64,000 nucleotides of DNA from Arthrobacter crystallopoietes. Lineage in GTDB: Bacteria > Actinomycetota > Actinomycetes > Actinomycetales > Micrococcaceae. The notes under the pieces are model-generated. The model had not been told where the DNA came from. It saw only the letters and a program-made list of their open reading frames with translations, and ran no database searches. The translations under genes were made by a program, and so were the position numbers. Positions 1 through 9,400 of this stretch are shown one piece after another (position 1 is the stretch's first letter; every line of letters starts with the position of its first letter). Location: NCBI RefSeq assembly GCF_017603825.1, contig NZ_CP072014.1, positions 1,426,001-1,490,000 on the forward strand. Direction: 5' to 3'.

Positions 1-330
1 GCCGTCGCCACCGAGGCCTTCCGGTTGCCCGCCCGCTGGATCATCCACACCGTGGGCCCTAACCTGCACGCAGGCCAGAATGATCCGGCGCTACTGGCTT
101 CCTGCTTCCGCGAGAGCCTCCGCGTGGCCGATGAGCTGGGCGCACGGTCCGTGGCCTTCCCGGCAATCAGCGCCGGGGTCTACGGCTGGGACGGCGGGAG
201 CGTAGCCCTTGCCGGGCTGGGAGAGGCCATGAAGTACGACGGCGGCATCCAACTCATCGAGTTCGTGCTGTTTTCTGCCGGGTTGGCCGAGACCTTCCGT
301 GGCGTCCATCGGAGCCTGCTGGGCCAATAG
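1..330 (+). CDS. Macro domain protein, 3' end (partial)
   Basis: Only the last 109 codons are present; the 5' end lies before the window. The visible part is the C-terminal half of a macro (Appr-1-p-processing) domain: a strand ending IIHTVGP, a helix with SLRVADELGA, and the AFPAISAGVYGW loop that in this family closes over the distal ribose and phosphates of ADP-ribose. The family removes or binds ADP-ribose on proteins or on O-acetyl-ADP-ribose. The gene ends 32 nt before the stop of a convergent FRG-domain gene. The family call is firm; the substrate cannot be told from this fragment. Confidence 0.85.
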   Translation, partial: AVATEAFRLPARWIIHTVGPNLHAGQNDPALLASCFRESLRVADELGARSVAFPAISAGVYGWDGGSVALAGLGEAMKYDGGIQLIEFVLFSAGLAETFRGVHRSLLGQ

Positions 331-362
331 CGCTCGCCGTGGACCCAGGCGTGGCCGCTTCC

Positions 363-1193
363 TCAGGCGTCGCGAGGGTTCCGTACCGGGTCGCGCGGAC
401 TATAGTAGCGACGCAGCCAGCGGGACAGTCCGTCGAGGCCGGGAAACAGTACGCGTTCGGTCACGTTTGCCTGGTCCAGATGGTCCCGGATCCGCCATTT
501 GAGCTGCGCGGGAACAATCACCTTCCGGTACAGCTCAGGGTGGCGTTGCAACCAGTCGTCCAGGCTGGCCATGGCGCCGGACATGGTGGAAAAGATTGCG
601 GCCTGGTTCACAATGCGCTCGTCCAGCGAGGGCGGTTCGAAAAACAACGGGATGCTGTGTCCGTCGTCGTCGTGAAACCGATCGAACTCGAAAAGTGTGT
701 AGGCCGAGCGGGAGAGCATCTCCGTAGTGAACAGCCCGCCGCCGGCCGGTTGGATCTCGTTGCGCAGTTCCTGCGGCAGTAGTTCATGGGCCGCCGCATA
801 ATCCACGCACCACACCGCGCCGTCTTCGTCATAGCGGGAGGTGTCCCTGGTGACAAAGTGCAGCGCGACGTAGGGGGAGTGGCTCCAGTCGAGCAGGCGC
901 GTCGGCAAGCCGTAGTGCTGGGCGACACTCAGCCAGTTCCAGTCCGAGTCTCCGGGGGCGGTGTCCCGGTGGGCGTACTTGCGGAAGTTGCGCATCAAAT
1001 GAGGTTCCACCTCGGCACTGGAGTCCCCGCGCAGCCGCACGAGTCCAGTAGACAGGTCACGCTTTGCGGAGGTGTGGCCGCGGTAGGCCACGGCAACACG
1101 GATGCGCGGACGGGCCAGCAGCCACTGGTCGTGCGTCAAGGCCGCGATCAGTCCGTACAGATCGTCCGGGTCAACTTCCACCACGGATTCCAT
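363..1193 (-). CDS. FRG domain-containing protein
   Basis: 276 aa. An FRG domain (PF08867) fills most of the protein: the eponymous YRG motif is at residues 37-39 and the second conserved block, HYGLPTRLLDW, at about 92-102. The molecular function of this family is not established. The frame is open further upstream, but the ATG at 1191-1193 is preferred because it has a GGAAGG ribosome binding site 8 nt away and avoids overlapping the upstream MBL-fold gene. That gene ends 40 nt earlier on the same strand, so the two are probably co-transcribed. No signal peptide or membrane segment is visible. Confidence 0.8.
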   Translation of the reverse strand: MESVVEVDPDDLYGLIAALTHDQWLLARPRIRVAVAYRGHTSAKRDLSTGLVRLRGDSSAEVEPHLMRNFRKYAHRDTAPGDSDWNWLSVAQHYGLPTRLLDWSHSPYVALHFVTRDTSRYDEDGAVWCVDYAAAHELLPQELRNEIQPAGGGLFTTEMLSRSAYTLFEFDRFHDDDGHSIPLFFEPPSLDERIVNQAAIFSTMSGAMASLDDWLQRHPELYRKVIVPAQLKWRIRDHLDQANVTERVLFPGLDGLSRWLRRYYSPRDPVRNPRDA

Positions 1194-1233
1194 CGCGCCT
1201 GCCTTCCTGCCCTTGCCGTCCTGACTCCGGGTA

Positions 1234-1977
1234 CTAGGTGGCGCCGCGTCGCAGGGCCTCGTCCACTGCGGAGGCAACTCCGCCGCGGTACGGTTCGCCG
1301 TGGCCGGGTAAGGCTGTGCCGGCGCCGGTTTCGGCCAGCAGTTCGAGCGATTTCAGCGCCTGTCGGGTATCTGCCGTGGCCGCCGCGGAGACAATGTGCG
1401 GGCCGCGCTTGCCGGTGTATGGATCGAGGGTGACCAAAGCGTCTCCGGTGATGACGGTGTCCCGTTCCGGAAAGTGGAGTGCGCAGTGGCCTTCAGTGTG
1501 GCCTGGGGTATGGATAACCGCCGGTGCGCCGGGCAGCTGTAGGCCGGCCTCGGCCCCCAGTACGCGAAGATCCTTGACACCCCGGACGTTGAGCGCCCCG
1601 GCCAGCGTCATCCGGGCCAGGATCGGAATGCAGCCGGGGTAATTCACGGGGTAGGTCAGCCGGTTCTTTTCATGCTTGTACCGGTACGGGTGCTCGGCGA
1701 TATAGCTGTCTCCCGGGTGCGCGTAGACCGGCACATCGAGGTCGTGCTGGAGCCTGGCCGCGAACCCGAGGTGGTCGAAGTGCGCGTGCGTCAGGACCAG
1801 CGCGGAGATGTCACGCGGCGAACGGCCAAGCTCGCGGAGGGCAGCGATCGTCATCTTCCACATGGCCGGCAGGCCGGAATCAACCAGCATGATCTGGTCG
1901 CCGTCCTCGACGAGGTACAGGTTCACATTGGCGTGCTCGATGAGGTGGATCTTCTCGGCTACGTTGCGGTGGAACAT
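1234..1977 (-). CDS. MBL-fold metallo-hydrolase
   Basis: 247 aa cytoplasmic metallo-beta-lactamase-fold hydrolase. The two-metal signature is complete: HAHFDH at about 64-69, a further HTPGHTEGH histidine block, TGDALVTLD with the bridging aspartate, and a C-terminal PGHGEP histidine. The family includes glyoxalase II, lactonases and many uncharacterised hydrolases, and the substrate is not predictable here. The reading frame extends 36 codons further upstream, but that stretch does not resemble the family. The ATG at 1975-1977 follows AAGGGAG by 7 nt and starts the fold properly. Confidence 0.85.
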   Translation of the reverse strand: MFHRNVAEKIHLIEHANVNLYLVEDGDQIMLVDSGLPAMWKMTIAALRELGRSPRDISALVLTHAHFDHLGFAARLQHDLDVPVYAHPGDSYIAEHPYRYKHEKNRLTYPVNYPGCIPILARMTLAGALNVRGVKDLRVLGAEAGLQLPGAPAVIHTPGHTEGHCALHFPERDTVITGDALVTLDPYTGKRGPHIVSAAATADTRQALKSLELLAETGAGTALPGHGEPYRGGVASAVDEALRRGAT

Positions 1978-2146
1978 GTCGAGGCTCCCTTGTCGGCGTG
2001 CAGCACTGGTCGGCCGAACCTCCGCCCCACAGCCCACAGCCCACGGCCCGATCGGACAGCGGCTCGTTCCTTCGACTTTAACCATGTAGCTGCGGCCGTG
2101 TAAGGGGCTGAGCCGAAATGATCAGTCGGCTTATGACACGTCCCGC

Positions 2147-3079
2147 TCAGCGTCCTGCGGGCTCCGGAGCGGCCGCTGCTGCCCATTCGGAAAGCTCCAG
2201 CCGGCTGCGGTATTCGACCGGTGCGCCGGAGAGGGGATCGGTGAACCGGATGCCCCGGGCCAGCAGCTGCAGCGGCCGGCTGTAATCGTCCGGGGCCTTG
2301 TCCAGCAGGACCGGGTAGAACGGATCGTGCAGGATGCCCACTCCCAGCGAGGCCATATGCACGCGCAGCTGGTGGGTCTTGCCGGTATGCGGTTCCAACC
2401 GGTACTTGCCGAGTACCCCGCGGGTTTCTTCCAGCTCGATCCGGGTCTCGGCGTTGAACGCGCCTTCCACTACTTCGGCCAGCAGGTAGGTGCGGGACTT
2501 GACCATCCGGTTGCGCACATCGAGCGGGAACTCAAGCCGCTGGTCTACCGAAGCTACTGCCTCGTACTCCTTTTCCACGCGGCGCTTCTCGAACAGCACC
2601 TGGTACCTGCCGCGGGTGGCGGGGTTGGTGGAAAAGAGCAGCACGCCGGCCGTGAGGCGGTCCAGCCGGTGCATGGGAATCAGGTCAGGGATATCGAGCT
2701 GGACGCGCAGCCGGACCAGGGCGGATTCGCTGATGTAGGTCCCGCCCGGCGTGGTCGGGAGGAAGTGGGGCTTGTCCACCACCAGGATGTTCTCGTCCTG
2801 GTGCAGAATGTCCAACTCCACCGGCAGGCGCTCCTCGGCCGGCAGCGTCCGGTAATACCAAATGAACGTGTGCTCCTCCAGCGCGGTGTCCCGGTGCAAC
2901 CGCACACCGCCCTCGCCGACAATCTCACCGCGGTCGAAACGGTCCTTGATGCCCTCCGGATCCACATGGCCCCAGCGGTGCAGCATGTAGTCCAGCGCGG
3001 TCTGCCAAGGTCCGTTGTCAGGCAGGCGCAGCCGGGTGGCGTTGACGCCGTCGCGCACGGGGAGGGGGGATTTCATCAC
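2147..3079 (-). CDS. RluA-family pseudouridine synthase
   Basis: 310 aa. Isomerises uridine to pseudouridine in rRNA or tRNA. The catalytic motif MHRLDRLTAG is at about 136-145, with Asp140 as the expected nucleophile, and an S4-like N-terminal segment precedes the synthase fold. The exact RNA target cannot be assigned from sequence. Two adjacent starts are possible, GTG at 3079 or ATG at 3076. GTG is chosen because the -10 hexamer TACCCT ends 6 nt before it (3086-3091), the spacing expected for a leaderless transcript, and no ribosome binding site is seen. Confidence 0.88.
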   Translation of the reverse strand: MMKSPLPVRDGVNATRLRLPDNGPWQTALDYMLHRWGHVDPEGIKDRFDRGEIVGEGGVRLHRDTALEEHTFIWYYRTLPAEERLPVELDILHQDENILVVDKPHFLPTTPGGTYISESALVRLRVQLDIPDLIPMHRLDRLTAGVLLFSTNPATRGRYQVLFEKRRVEKEYEAVASVDQRLEFPLDVRNRMVKSRTYLLAEVVEGAFNAETRIELEETRGVLGKYRLEPHTGKTHQLRVHMASLGVGILHDPFYPVLLDKAPDDYSRPLQLLARGIRFTDPLSGAPVEYRSRLELSEWAAAAAPEPAGR

Positions 3080-3273
3080 CCTTCAAGGGTACCGGCGCCC
3101 GGCACAGCACCTGTCCGGCTGGCGCTGCCCACGCCCGCCCGCAGCGCCGCTGCTATTCCGGCGGAAAGGGATGACAGCGACCCCGGCACCTGCCCTATAG
3201 TGGGGAACCAACGTTCTTGCGGGAGCGTGCTGAAGCGTACGAGGACTGTCAACATTTGAAGTGGAGGCCCGCG

Positions 3274-3573
3274 ATGGCTACAGACTACGATGCACCGCGA
3301 AAATCGACCGAGGACGAGCCGGAAGAGTCCATCGAGGAGCTGAAAGCCCATAAAGGCGACAGCCGGTCACCTGAAATCGAAGTGGACGAAGCCGACGCGG
3401 CAGAAGGCTTCGAACTGCCCGGCGCCGACCTTTCCGGCGAGGAGCTCCAGGTCCGAATCATTCCGCCCGGCGAGGACGAATTCACCTGTGCCTCCTGCTT
3501 CCTGATCCGGCACCATTCCATGCTCGCCAGGGAAAAGGACGGCCTCTTCTACTGCAAGGACTGCGAAGGCTAG
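3274..3573 (+). CDS. DUF4193 zinc-ribbon-like small protein
   Basis: 99 aa acidic protein of the actinobacterial DUF4193 family. The N-terminal half is rich in Glu and Asp. The C terminus carries two CxxC pairs, CASC and CKDC, that would hold one zinc ion. Function is unknown. The ATG at 3274 is preceded by TGGAGG with 6-nt spacing. The longer open frame starting at 3217 is rejected because its extra residues are not acidic and have no ribosome binding site. Confidence 0.85.
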   Translation: MATDYDAPRKSTEDEPEESIEELKAHKGDSRSPEIEVDEADAAEGFELPGADLSGEELQVRIIPPGEDEFTCASCFLIRHHSMLAREKDGLFYCKDCEG

Positions 3574-3672
3574 CCCGCGGCCGGCAATCACCGCACCGGC
3601 ATCCATTGCACCCGGTACCGCGCCCGGCACCGCAACCCGACAGCCACCTCGCAGCCACCTCGGCCCGTCCGC

Positions 3673-5625
3673 TCAGCTGCAGCCGGTGATCCGGTAGAGC
3701 GCGGCGTCGCCTTCGCTGTCCACGAGCTCAAAACCGTTTTCCGCGCCCAGATCCCGCAGCCCCGGCTGGATGCTGGTTTCGCCCGGGTGGACCGAACTCG
3801 TGCCGAAGTCCAGGACAAATCCCACGCCGGCTGCGCGTACGGCTTCGCAGACCGCCGGGTCCGAGTCCATCTCGTCCAGCTTTTGAAGAATGAGTTTTCC
3901 GTTGACTGCGGGGGAGGTAGTGCCGGAAGGCAGCAGCGTCTGGATCCCCGTGTACGAGTAGGACAAGGATGCACCGGTCATCGGATCGCCAACGACGACG
4001 GCGTTTGCCGGCACATGCTCGGGCAGCCGTTTGATGAGCGCGAGTTCGTCCTCGGTCAGCAGGTACGAATCGTCCGTGAACCGGTACTTGAACGCAGCTT
4101 CCTGGATGCTGCGCTGAGCAGCGAACAGCGGTGCGACCGCCAGCGCCACGATGGTCAGCACCGCAGTGGCGGCCGGCCGGAACCACACCGGCTGCTTCTT
4201 GTCCTTGTGCGCCAGCCAGGCCCGGAAGAAGGACCGCGCCGTCCCGGCCAGCGCCACGCCGCCCAGGGAGGCGATCAGGATGCCGGCCACCGGCAGCATG
4301 GCGCTGATCCGGAAAAAGTCGTTGTACCAGATTCCGGCCACCAGCCAGCGGATCAGCGGGGCTTCCTTCCAGTTTCCTATTACGAAAATCGCGGCGGCGA
4401 CCAGATAAATGCCCAGGACCCACCGGTGCTTGCGCACATTAAGTACGACGGCGGCCCCCACGATGGTCAGTACCGTCGCCAGGATTCCGATGGGCCGGTA
4501 GAGCGGGGCGTGCACCACCACCTCCCAGAGCGCCAGGAGCGCGTTGCCCAGGTTGTCCCAGTTTTCCGAGCTGCTGCGTGCCGGCCGGAGCACCGCCCAC
4601 AGGAAACCGACTACGACCAGGTAGGCCACGGTGCCGAGCCCGGCTTTCGTCTTGTCGCGTGAAGTACCCGAGCGGGAGACACCGTACGCCGCAGCCAGCA
4701 CCATCGGCGTCGCAAGCGCCAGCAGTCCCATCACGGTGGCCGGGTGCGCCAGCGCCATGCCCGGTATCAGCCCGACCAGCAGCACGATGTTGCCCTCGGT
4801 GGAGATCGTGCCGGGCAGGCCGATCCGCAGTAACTGGATCACCAGGCCCAGGGCGGCGGGCAGGATCGCGATGGAGAGCATGAATGGATAGACCACGCCG
4901 AATTCCAGCAGCAGGTACGGAAAGCTGCTGAAGGCGGTGGTAAGTACTGCGGCCACCAGCAGCGGCATCATGCGTTCGCCGGTGATGCGGCTGACCAGGA
5001 AGAGGCAGCCGGTGCTCCAGATGCCGGTGATGAGGACAATATTGGTGACGTTGATGGCAGCAGCCACGGGGAGGCCGGCGGTGGTCATGACCAGGGAAAC
5101 CACCGCGTGCCATCCGGCCGGGTAGAAGACTCCCTGGTCGGTGGTGCCCAGGTAACCCAGCGTCAGTGAGGAGGCGTTGGAGGTATCCGCGATATAGCGC
5201 AGGGCATTGAGATGGAAAATGTTGTCGTGCGATTGCGCGATGTTGTCCGGCGAGCCGATGATCCAGAGCATATAGCCGGCCAGCGGCACTGCGGAGACGG
5301 CCCAGGTAATCGCCACCGTCCGCCACGGCGCCGGGGCCGAGGCCGCGGTGTGTTCGCGGTGGAGCCGGTTGCGCATCAGCCGCCGCAGCCACCACAGGGC
5401 AACCGCAACGACCACGGTGACCAGCAGCAGCGTTGGCCAGGCCCAGGGCAATCCGGTCAGCCCGCCCAATTCGGCGGCGACCACCATGGCGGTGACGCTG
5501 AACGGACCGGCCACGGCGACCAGTGCCAGGCGGCGCAGTCCCAGGACGCTGCCCCAGAGCAGGCCGGGTCCGAAGACCAGCACCACGGCCGTCACGAAGG
5601 CCGGGATGGTCTCGACCCAGCTCAT
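3673..5625 (-). CDS. Polytopic membrane protein, DUF6541-like
   Basis: 650 aa integral membrane protein with roughly fourteen hydrophobic segments starting close to the N terminus (ETIPAFVTAVVLVFGPG). A long extracytoplasmic loop follows the third or fourth segment and a hydrophilic C-terminal domain of about 130 residues ends in TGCS. The layout, with large loops between hydrophobic helices and a soluble C-terminal domain, matches actinobacterial DUF6541 proteins and resembles GT-C type glycosyltransferases. Transfer of a lipid-linked sugar is a guess, not shown. AAGGGGGACT immediately before the ATG supplies the ribosome binding site. Confidence 0.7.
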   Translation of the reverse strand: MSWVETIPAFVTAVVLVFGPGLLWGSVLGLRRLALVAVAGPFSVTAMVVAAELGGLTGLPWAWPTLLLVTVVVAVALWWLRRLMRNRLHREHTAASAPAPWRTVAITWAVSAVPLAGYMLWIIGSPDNIAQSHDNIFHLNALRYIADTSNASSLTLGYLGTTDQGVFYPAGWHAVVSLVMTTAGLPVAAAINVTNIVLITGIWSTGCLFLVSRITGERMMPLLVAAVLTTAFSSFPYLLLEFGVVYPFMLSIAILPAALGLVIQLLRIGLPGTISTEGNIVLLVGLIPGMALAHPATVMGLLALATPMVLAAAYGVSRSGTSRDKTKAGLGTVAYLVVVGFLWAVLRPARSSSENWDNLGNALLALWEVVVHAPLYRPIGILATVLTIVGAAVVLNVRKHRWVLGIYLVAAAIFVIGNWKEAPLIRWLVAGIWYNDFFRISAMLPVAGILIASLGGVALAGTARSFFRAWLAHKDKKQPVWFRPAATAVLTIVALAVAPLFAAQRSIQEAAFKYRFTDDSYLLTEDELALIKRLPEHVPANAVVVGDPMTGASLSYSYTGIQTLLPSGTTSPAVNGKLILQKLDEMDSDPAVCEAVRAAGVGFVLDFGTSSVHPGETSIQPGLRDLGAENGFELVDSEGDAALYRITGCS

Positions 5626-5653
5626 AGTCCCCCTTCTCGCGTTCCGTTGCTAA

Positions 5654-6460
5654 TCATATGGTCTCGGGCTGGCAGCGCGGGCAGAAATACAGGTCCCGCT
5701 CCGTTAGCTCCGTCTCGCCCAGCTTGGTATGGACCACCGGGGTGCGGCAGCGCAGGCAGGGCTGCCCGGCGCGGCCGTAGACCCAGACCGGACTCGCGTT
5801 CCGGCCCGCCGGCCCGCCGACGGTGTTGCGCCGGTTACGGTCCTTGTTCGCTTCGAGCAAGGTCTTGGCCAGCTGCACGATCCTAGGCAGGTCTCGTACC
5901 TGGCTTACCTTCGCCAGCGGGTGCACTCCGGCCAGGAAGCAGAGCTCGCAGCGGTAGACGTTGCCCACGCCGGCCAGGTTCCGCTGGTCCAGCAGCGCCA
6001 GGCCGATACTGCGCTCCGGGTCCGAGCGCAGCCGCCGCAGCGCCTCGTCCGCGTCCCAGTCCGGGCCGAGCAGATCCGGCCCCAGATGGCCCACCGACTG
6101 GGCTTCCTCCGCGGTCGGGACCACTTCGAGGATGCCCAGCAGGAACCCGACGGCAGTGGCCGGCTTCGTCTCCAGCACCACCCGGGCCTGGAATGCCGGC
6201 TTGTTCCACCGCTGGCCCGGGGCGTAGACCCGCCAACTGCCGTCCATCAGCAGGTGGGAATGGATGCTCAGTTCCCCGGCGGGACCGGAGGTGCGCATCA
6301 GCAGGTGCTTGCCGCGAGAGACAACGTTGTCCACCGTGTTGCCCGCGAGGTCCAGGGTGGCCAGCTTGGGCACACGGAAGTCCGAGCGCAGCAGCACTTG
6401 GCTGGCCAGCGCCGCATGCAGGCTGCGCGCGGTGCGCCAGACGTTGTCCCCTTCAGGCAC
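5654..6460 (-). CDS. nei: Fpg/Nei-family DNA glycosylase
   Basis: 268 aa base-excision repair enzyme that removes oxidised bases and nicks the abasic site. The mature N terminus PEGD supplies the catalytic proline and glutamate, as in the endonuclease VIII (Nei) branch; Fpg has PELP. A helix-two-turn-helix region contains NLAGVGNVYRCE, and a C-terminal zinc ribbon has CLRC and CPRC pairs. The start overlaps the end of lhr by 8 nt, so translation is coupled. Mycobacteria also place lhr next to a nei gene, which supports joint action on damaged DNA. Confidence 0.9.
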   Translation of the reverse strand: MPEGDNVWRTARSLHAALASQVLLRSDFRVPKLATLDLAGNTVDNVVSRGKHLLMRTSGPAGELSIHSHLLMDGSWRVYAPGQRWNKPAFQARVVLETKPATAVGFLLGILEVVPTAEEAQSVGHLGPDLLGPDWDADEALRRLRSDPERSIGLALLDQRNLAGVGNVYRCELCFLAGVHPLAKVSQVRDLPRIVQLAKTLLEANKDRNRRNTVGGPAGRNASPVWVYGRAGQPCLRCRTPVVHTKLGETELTERDLYFCPRCQPETI

Positions 6461-9400
6461 GGAACCTCAGCCCCCGCGGCGTGGTGTAGAAGCCTGCGCC
6501 GGTCAGTGCCCGCGCCACATCCGTGTCCAGCACGGGTGCGCCGTTGACTTTCTCCACCGCCATCTTGTCCGCGGCGCCGCGGCGGATGATGCCCACCAAA
6601 GCCTCGGCACACAGCGTCAGCGCGTCCGGATCCTCGGTGAAGGTCAGCAACGTCTTGCCGCCACGCTCCACATACAGCGCCAGCTCCCCGTCCACCAGCA
6701 CTACCAGGGCACCTGCCTTGCGGCCCGGCCGATGCCCGCCGTCCTGGGCCGGCCAGGGCAACGCCGCCCCGTAGGGATTGGCCGGATCCGTGGCGGCCAG
6801 GGCGAGCGCGGCCGGGGCCTGCTCGGCCAGCTGCGCATCGCGGTTGAAGGAACGCAGCCGGTCCACGGTGGCGGGGACGGCGAACTGCGCGGCACCGAGG
6901 TGCTCGATGAAGTAGCCGCGCCGGCAACGCCCGGTTTCCTCCAGCCGCGCCAGCACCTTGTAGAGCAGCCCGAAGCCGCCCGGAATCCCTTCGTTGGCCA
7001 CCGATCCGCGGGTCACCACTCCGTAGCGGTCCAGCATCAGTTCTGCGGTGGCATGCGCGTGGATGGTCGGATCCGCTTCCGGCGCCGGCAGCAGCGACCA
7101 GCGCCCCGCCGCGAGCGGGAGGGCGGCGCGGCCGGCGTGACCCGCCCCGGCGCCCGGTCTAAGCCCGGCTCCCGACCCGAGGCCGGTCCCCGTGCCGAGC
7201 CCGTGCATCCGCCCGATCCGGCCTAGTCGTGCCGAGCGGGCCCGCGGCGCGGATGGCCGCTGCTTATGCGCGGTGGTCCCGCCCGCGAGCAGGGCACGCA
7301 CCGGGGTGAATGTGTCATTGGTGATCCGCCCGGCCCAGACCAGTTCCCACAGGGCGGTCACCACGTCGGCGTCCGCCGCTTGGGTGCCGCCGGCGGCCAG
7401 CGCATCCGCGAGTTGGCGGAAGAAGAAGGCGGCGCCGCCGAACTGCCCGCCGGAAGCAAGCAGGTTCAGCAGCTCGTACTGCAGCACGCTGGGCTCGAAA
7501 TCGGGCTGCGGATTCAGCGTTAGCGGGGCGTTCTCGGCCAGTTGCAGCGTGATCCAGCCGTCGTTTCCGGCCAGCGATCCGGCCCCGGCCCACAGAACCT
7601 CGCCGGTAGCAGTCAGTTCGTCCAGCATCGACGGCGCATAATTGGTCACCCGGGTGCCCAGAATCAGCGGCTCCCAGGCCGACGCCGGAACTGGGACGCC
7701 GGAGAGCTGGTCGATCACGGTGGCCACGCCGTCGAGCCCCCGCAGGCCGGAACCCACGTTCTGCCAGACCGGCAGGAACCGGCCGTAGGTGGCCGGATCC
7801 ACCGGCTCCACCTCCTGGCGGAGGGCAGCCAGCGAGCGGCGCCGGATCTTGCGCAGCACCTCGACGTCGCACCACTCCACCACGCCGGTGACCGGCGGGA
7901 CGGCGCTTTCCGGTGGACGGAACTCGCCCTCGGCCACGCGCCCGTCCTTGAGCAGCCGGCGCAGCGCCGTGTCCACCACGGCCACGCCGAGCCCCAGCCG
8001 GGCCGCGCATTCCGGTGCGGTGAATGGTCCGTGCGTGCGGGCATACCGGCCCACCAAGTCTCCGAGCGGGTCCGCCACCGGCTCGATGAACGCCAACGGG
8101 ACTCCCATCGGCAGCGGCACCCCTAGTGCGTCGCGCAGCCGCGCTGCGTCTTCGACGGCGGCCCAACGCCCGACGCCGGCAACGCCCACCTTGAGTGCGC
8201 GGTTGGCCTTGGCCAGTTCCGCCAGCAGCGGCTCGACGTAGGCCACGGCGGCACCGTCCGCCCCAGCCTCGCTATCCGGCGTCGGGGTCGCGGCGTCTGC
8301 TGGCCCGGCACCCTCGGGAAGTTCGACGCGCAAGGCGATTTCCGCCGTCGTGAGTGGTCCGAGCAGCCGCAGCAGGTCCGCGATGCCCTCGATGCCGCGG
8401 ACCTTCCGGTCCGCGCTGAGGCGCTGGAGTTCGCGTTCCGTGCTGGCGATAATGTCCGCGTCCAGGAGTTCGCGCAGTTCGGCCCGGCCCAGCAGGTCAT
8501 TGAGCAGCGACGGATCCAGCGAGAGGGCCGCCGCGCGCCGCTCGGCCAGCGGGGAGTCGCCTTCATAGAGGAAGGACGCCACGTAGCCGTAGAGCAGCGA
8601 GCGGGCGAACGGCGAAGGCTGCGGCGTGGTGGTCTCGACCAGGCGCAGTTCCCGGCGCTCGATGGACGAGGCGATGCCTTTCAACGCGGGCAGATCGTAG
8701 ACATCCTGCAGGCATTCGCGCACGGTTTCGAGCACGATGGGGAAGGTGGGGTACTTCCGGGCGACATCCAGCAGCTGGGCCGAGCGCTGGCGCTGCTGCC
8801 ACAGCGGGGTGCGTTTGGCCGGGTTCTGCCGGGGGAGCAGCAGGGCGCGGGCGGCGCATTCGCGGAAGCGGGATGCGAACAGGGCGGAGCCGCCCACCTC
8901 GGCCGTGACAATCTGGTCCAGCTCCTCCGGGTCGAACAGGAACAGGTCCGCGCCCGGCGGCTCGTCTTCCATCATGGGCACGCGCAGGACAATGCCGTCA
9001 TCCGCGGCCATCGCCGAGCCGTCCAGCCCGTAGCGCTGGTGCAAGCGGGCGCCGACGGCGAGGGCCCAGGGTGCGTGCACGGGCATGCCGAACGGACTGT
9101 GCAGCACCACCCGCCAGTCGCCGAGCTCGTCGTGGAAGCGCTCCACCACCAGCACCCGGTCGCTCGGCACCACGTCCGTGGCCTGCCGCTGCTCGGCCAG
9201 ATACGCCACCAGGTTGGCGGCGGCCCACTCGTCCAGGCCGTTTCCGCGCAGCCGCTCCAGCGCCGGCTCCTCGGCCGTTGCGGCCAGCTCGCGCACAAAA
9301 GCACCCAGCGCGCGGCCCAGCTCCACCGGCCGGCCGAGCGAATCCCCCTTCCAGAACGGGAGCTTGCCGGGCTGGCCGAAGGCGGGGGAGACCAGCACCC

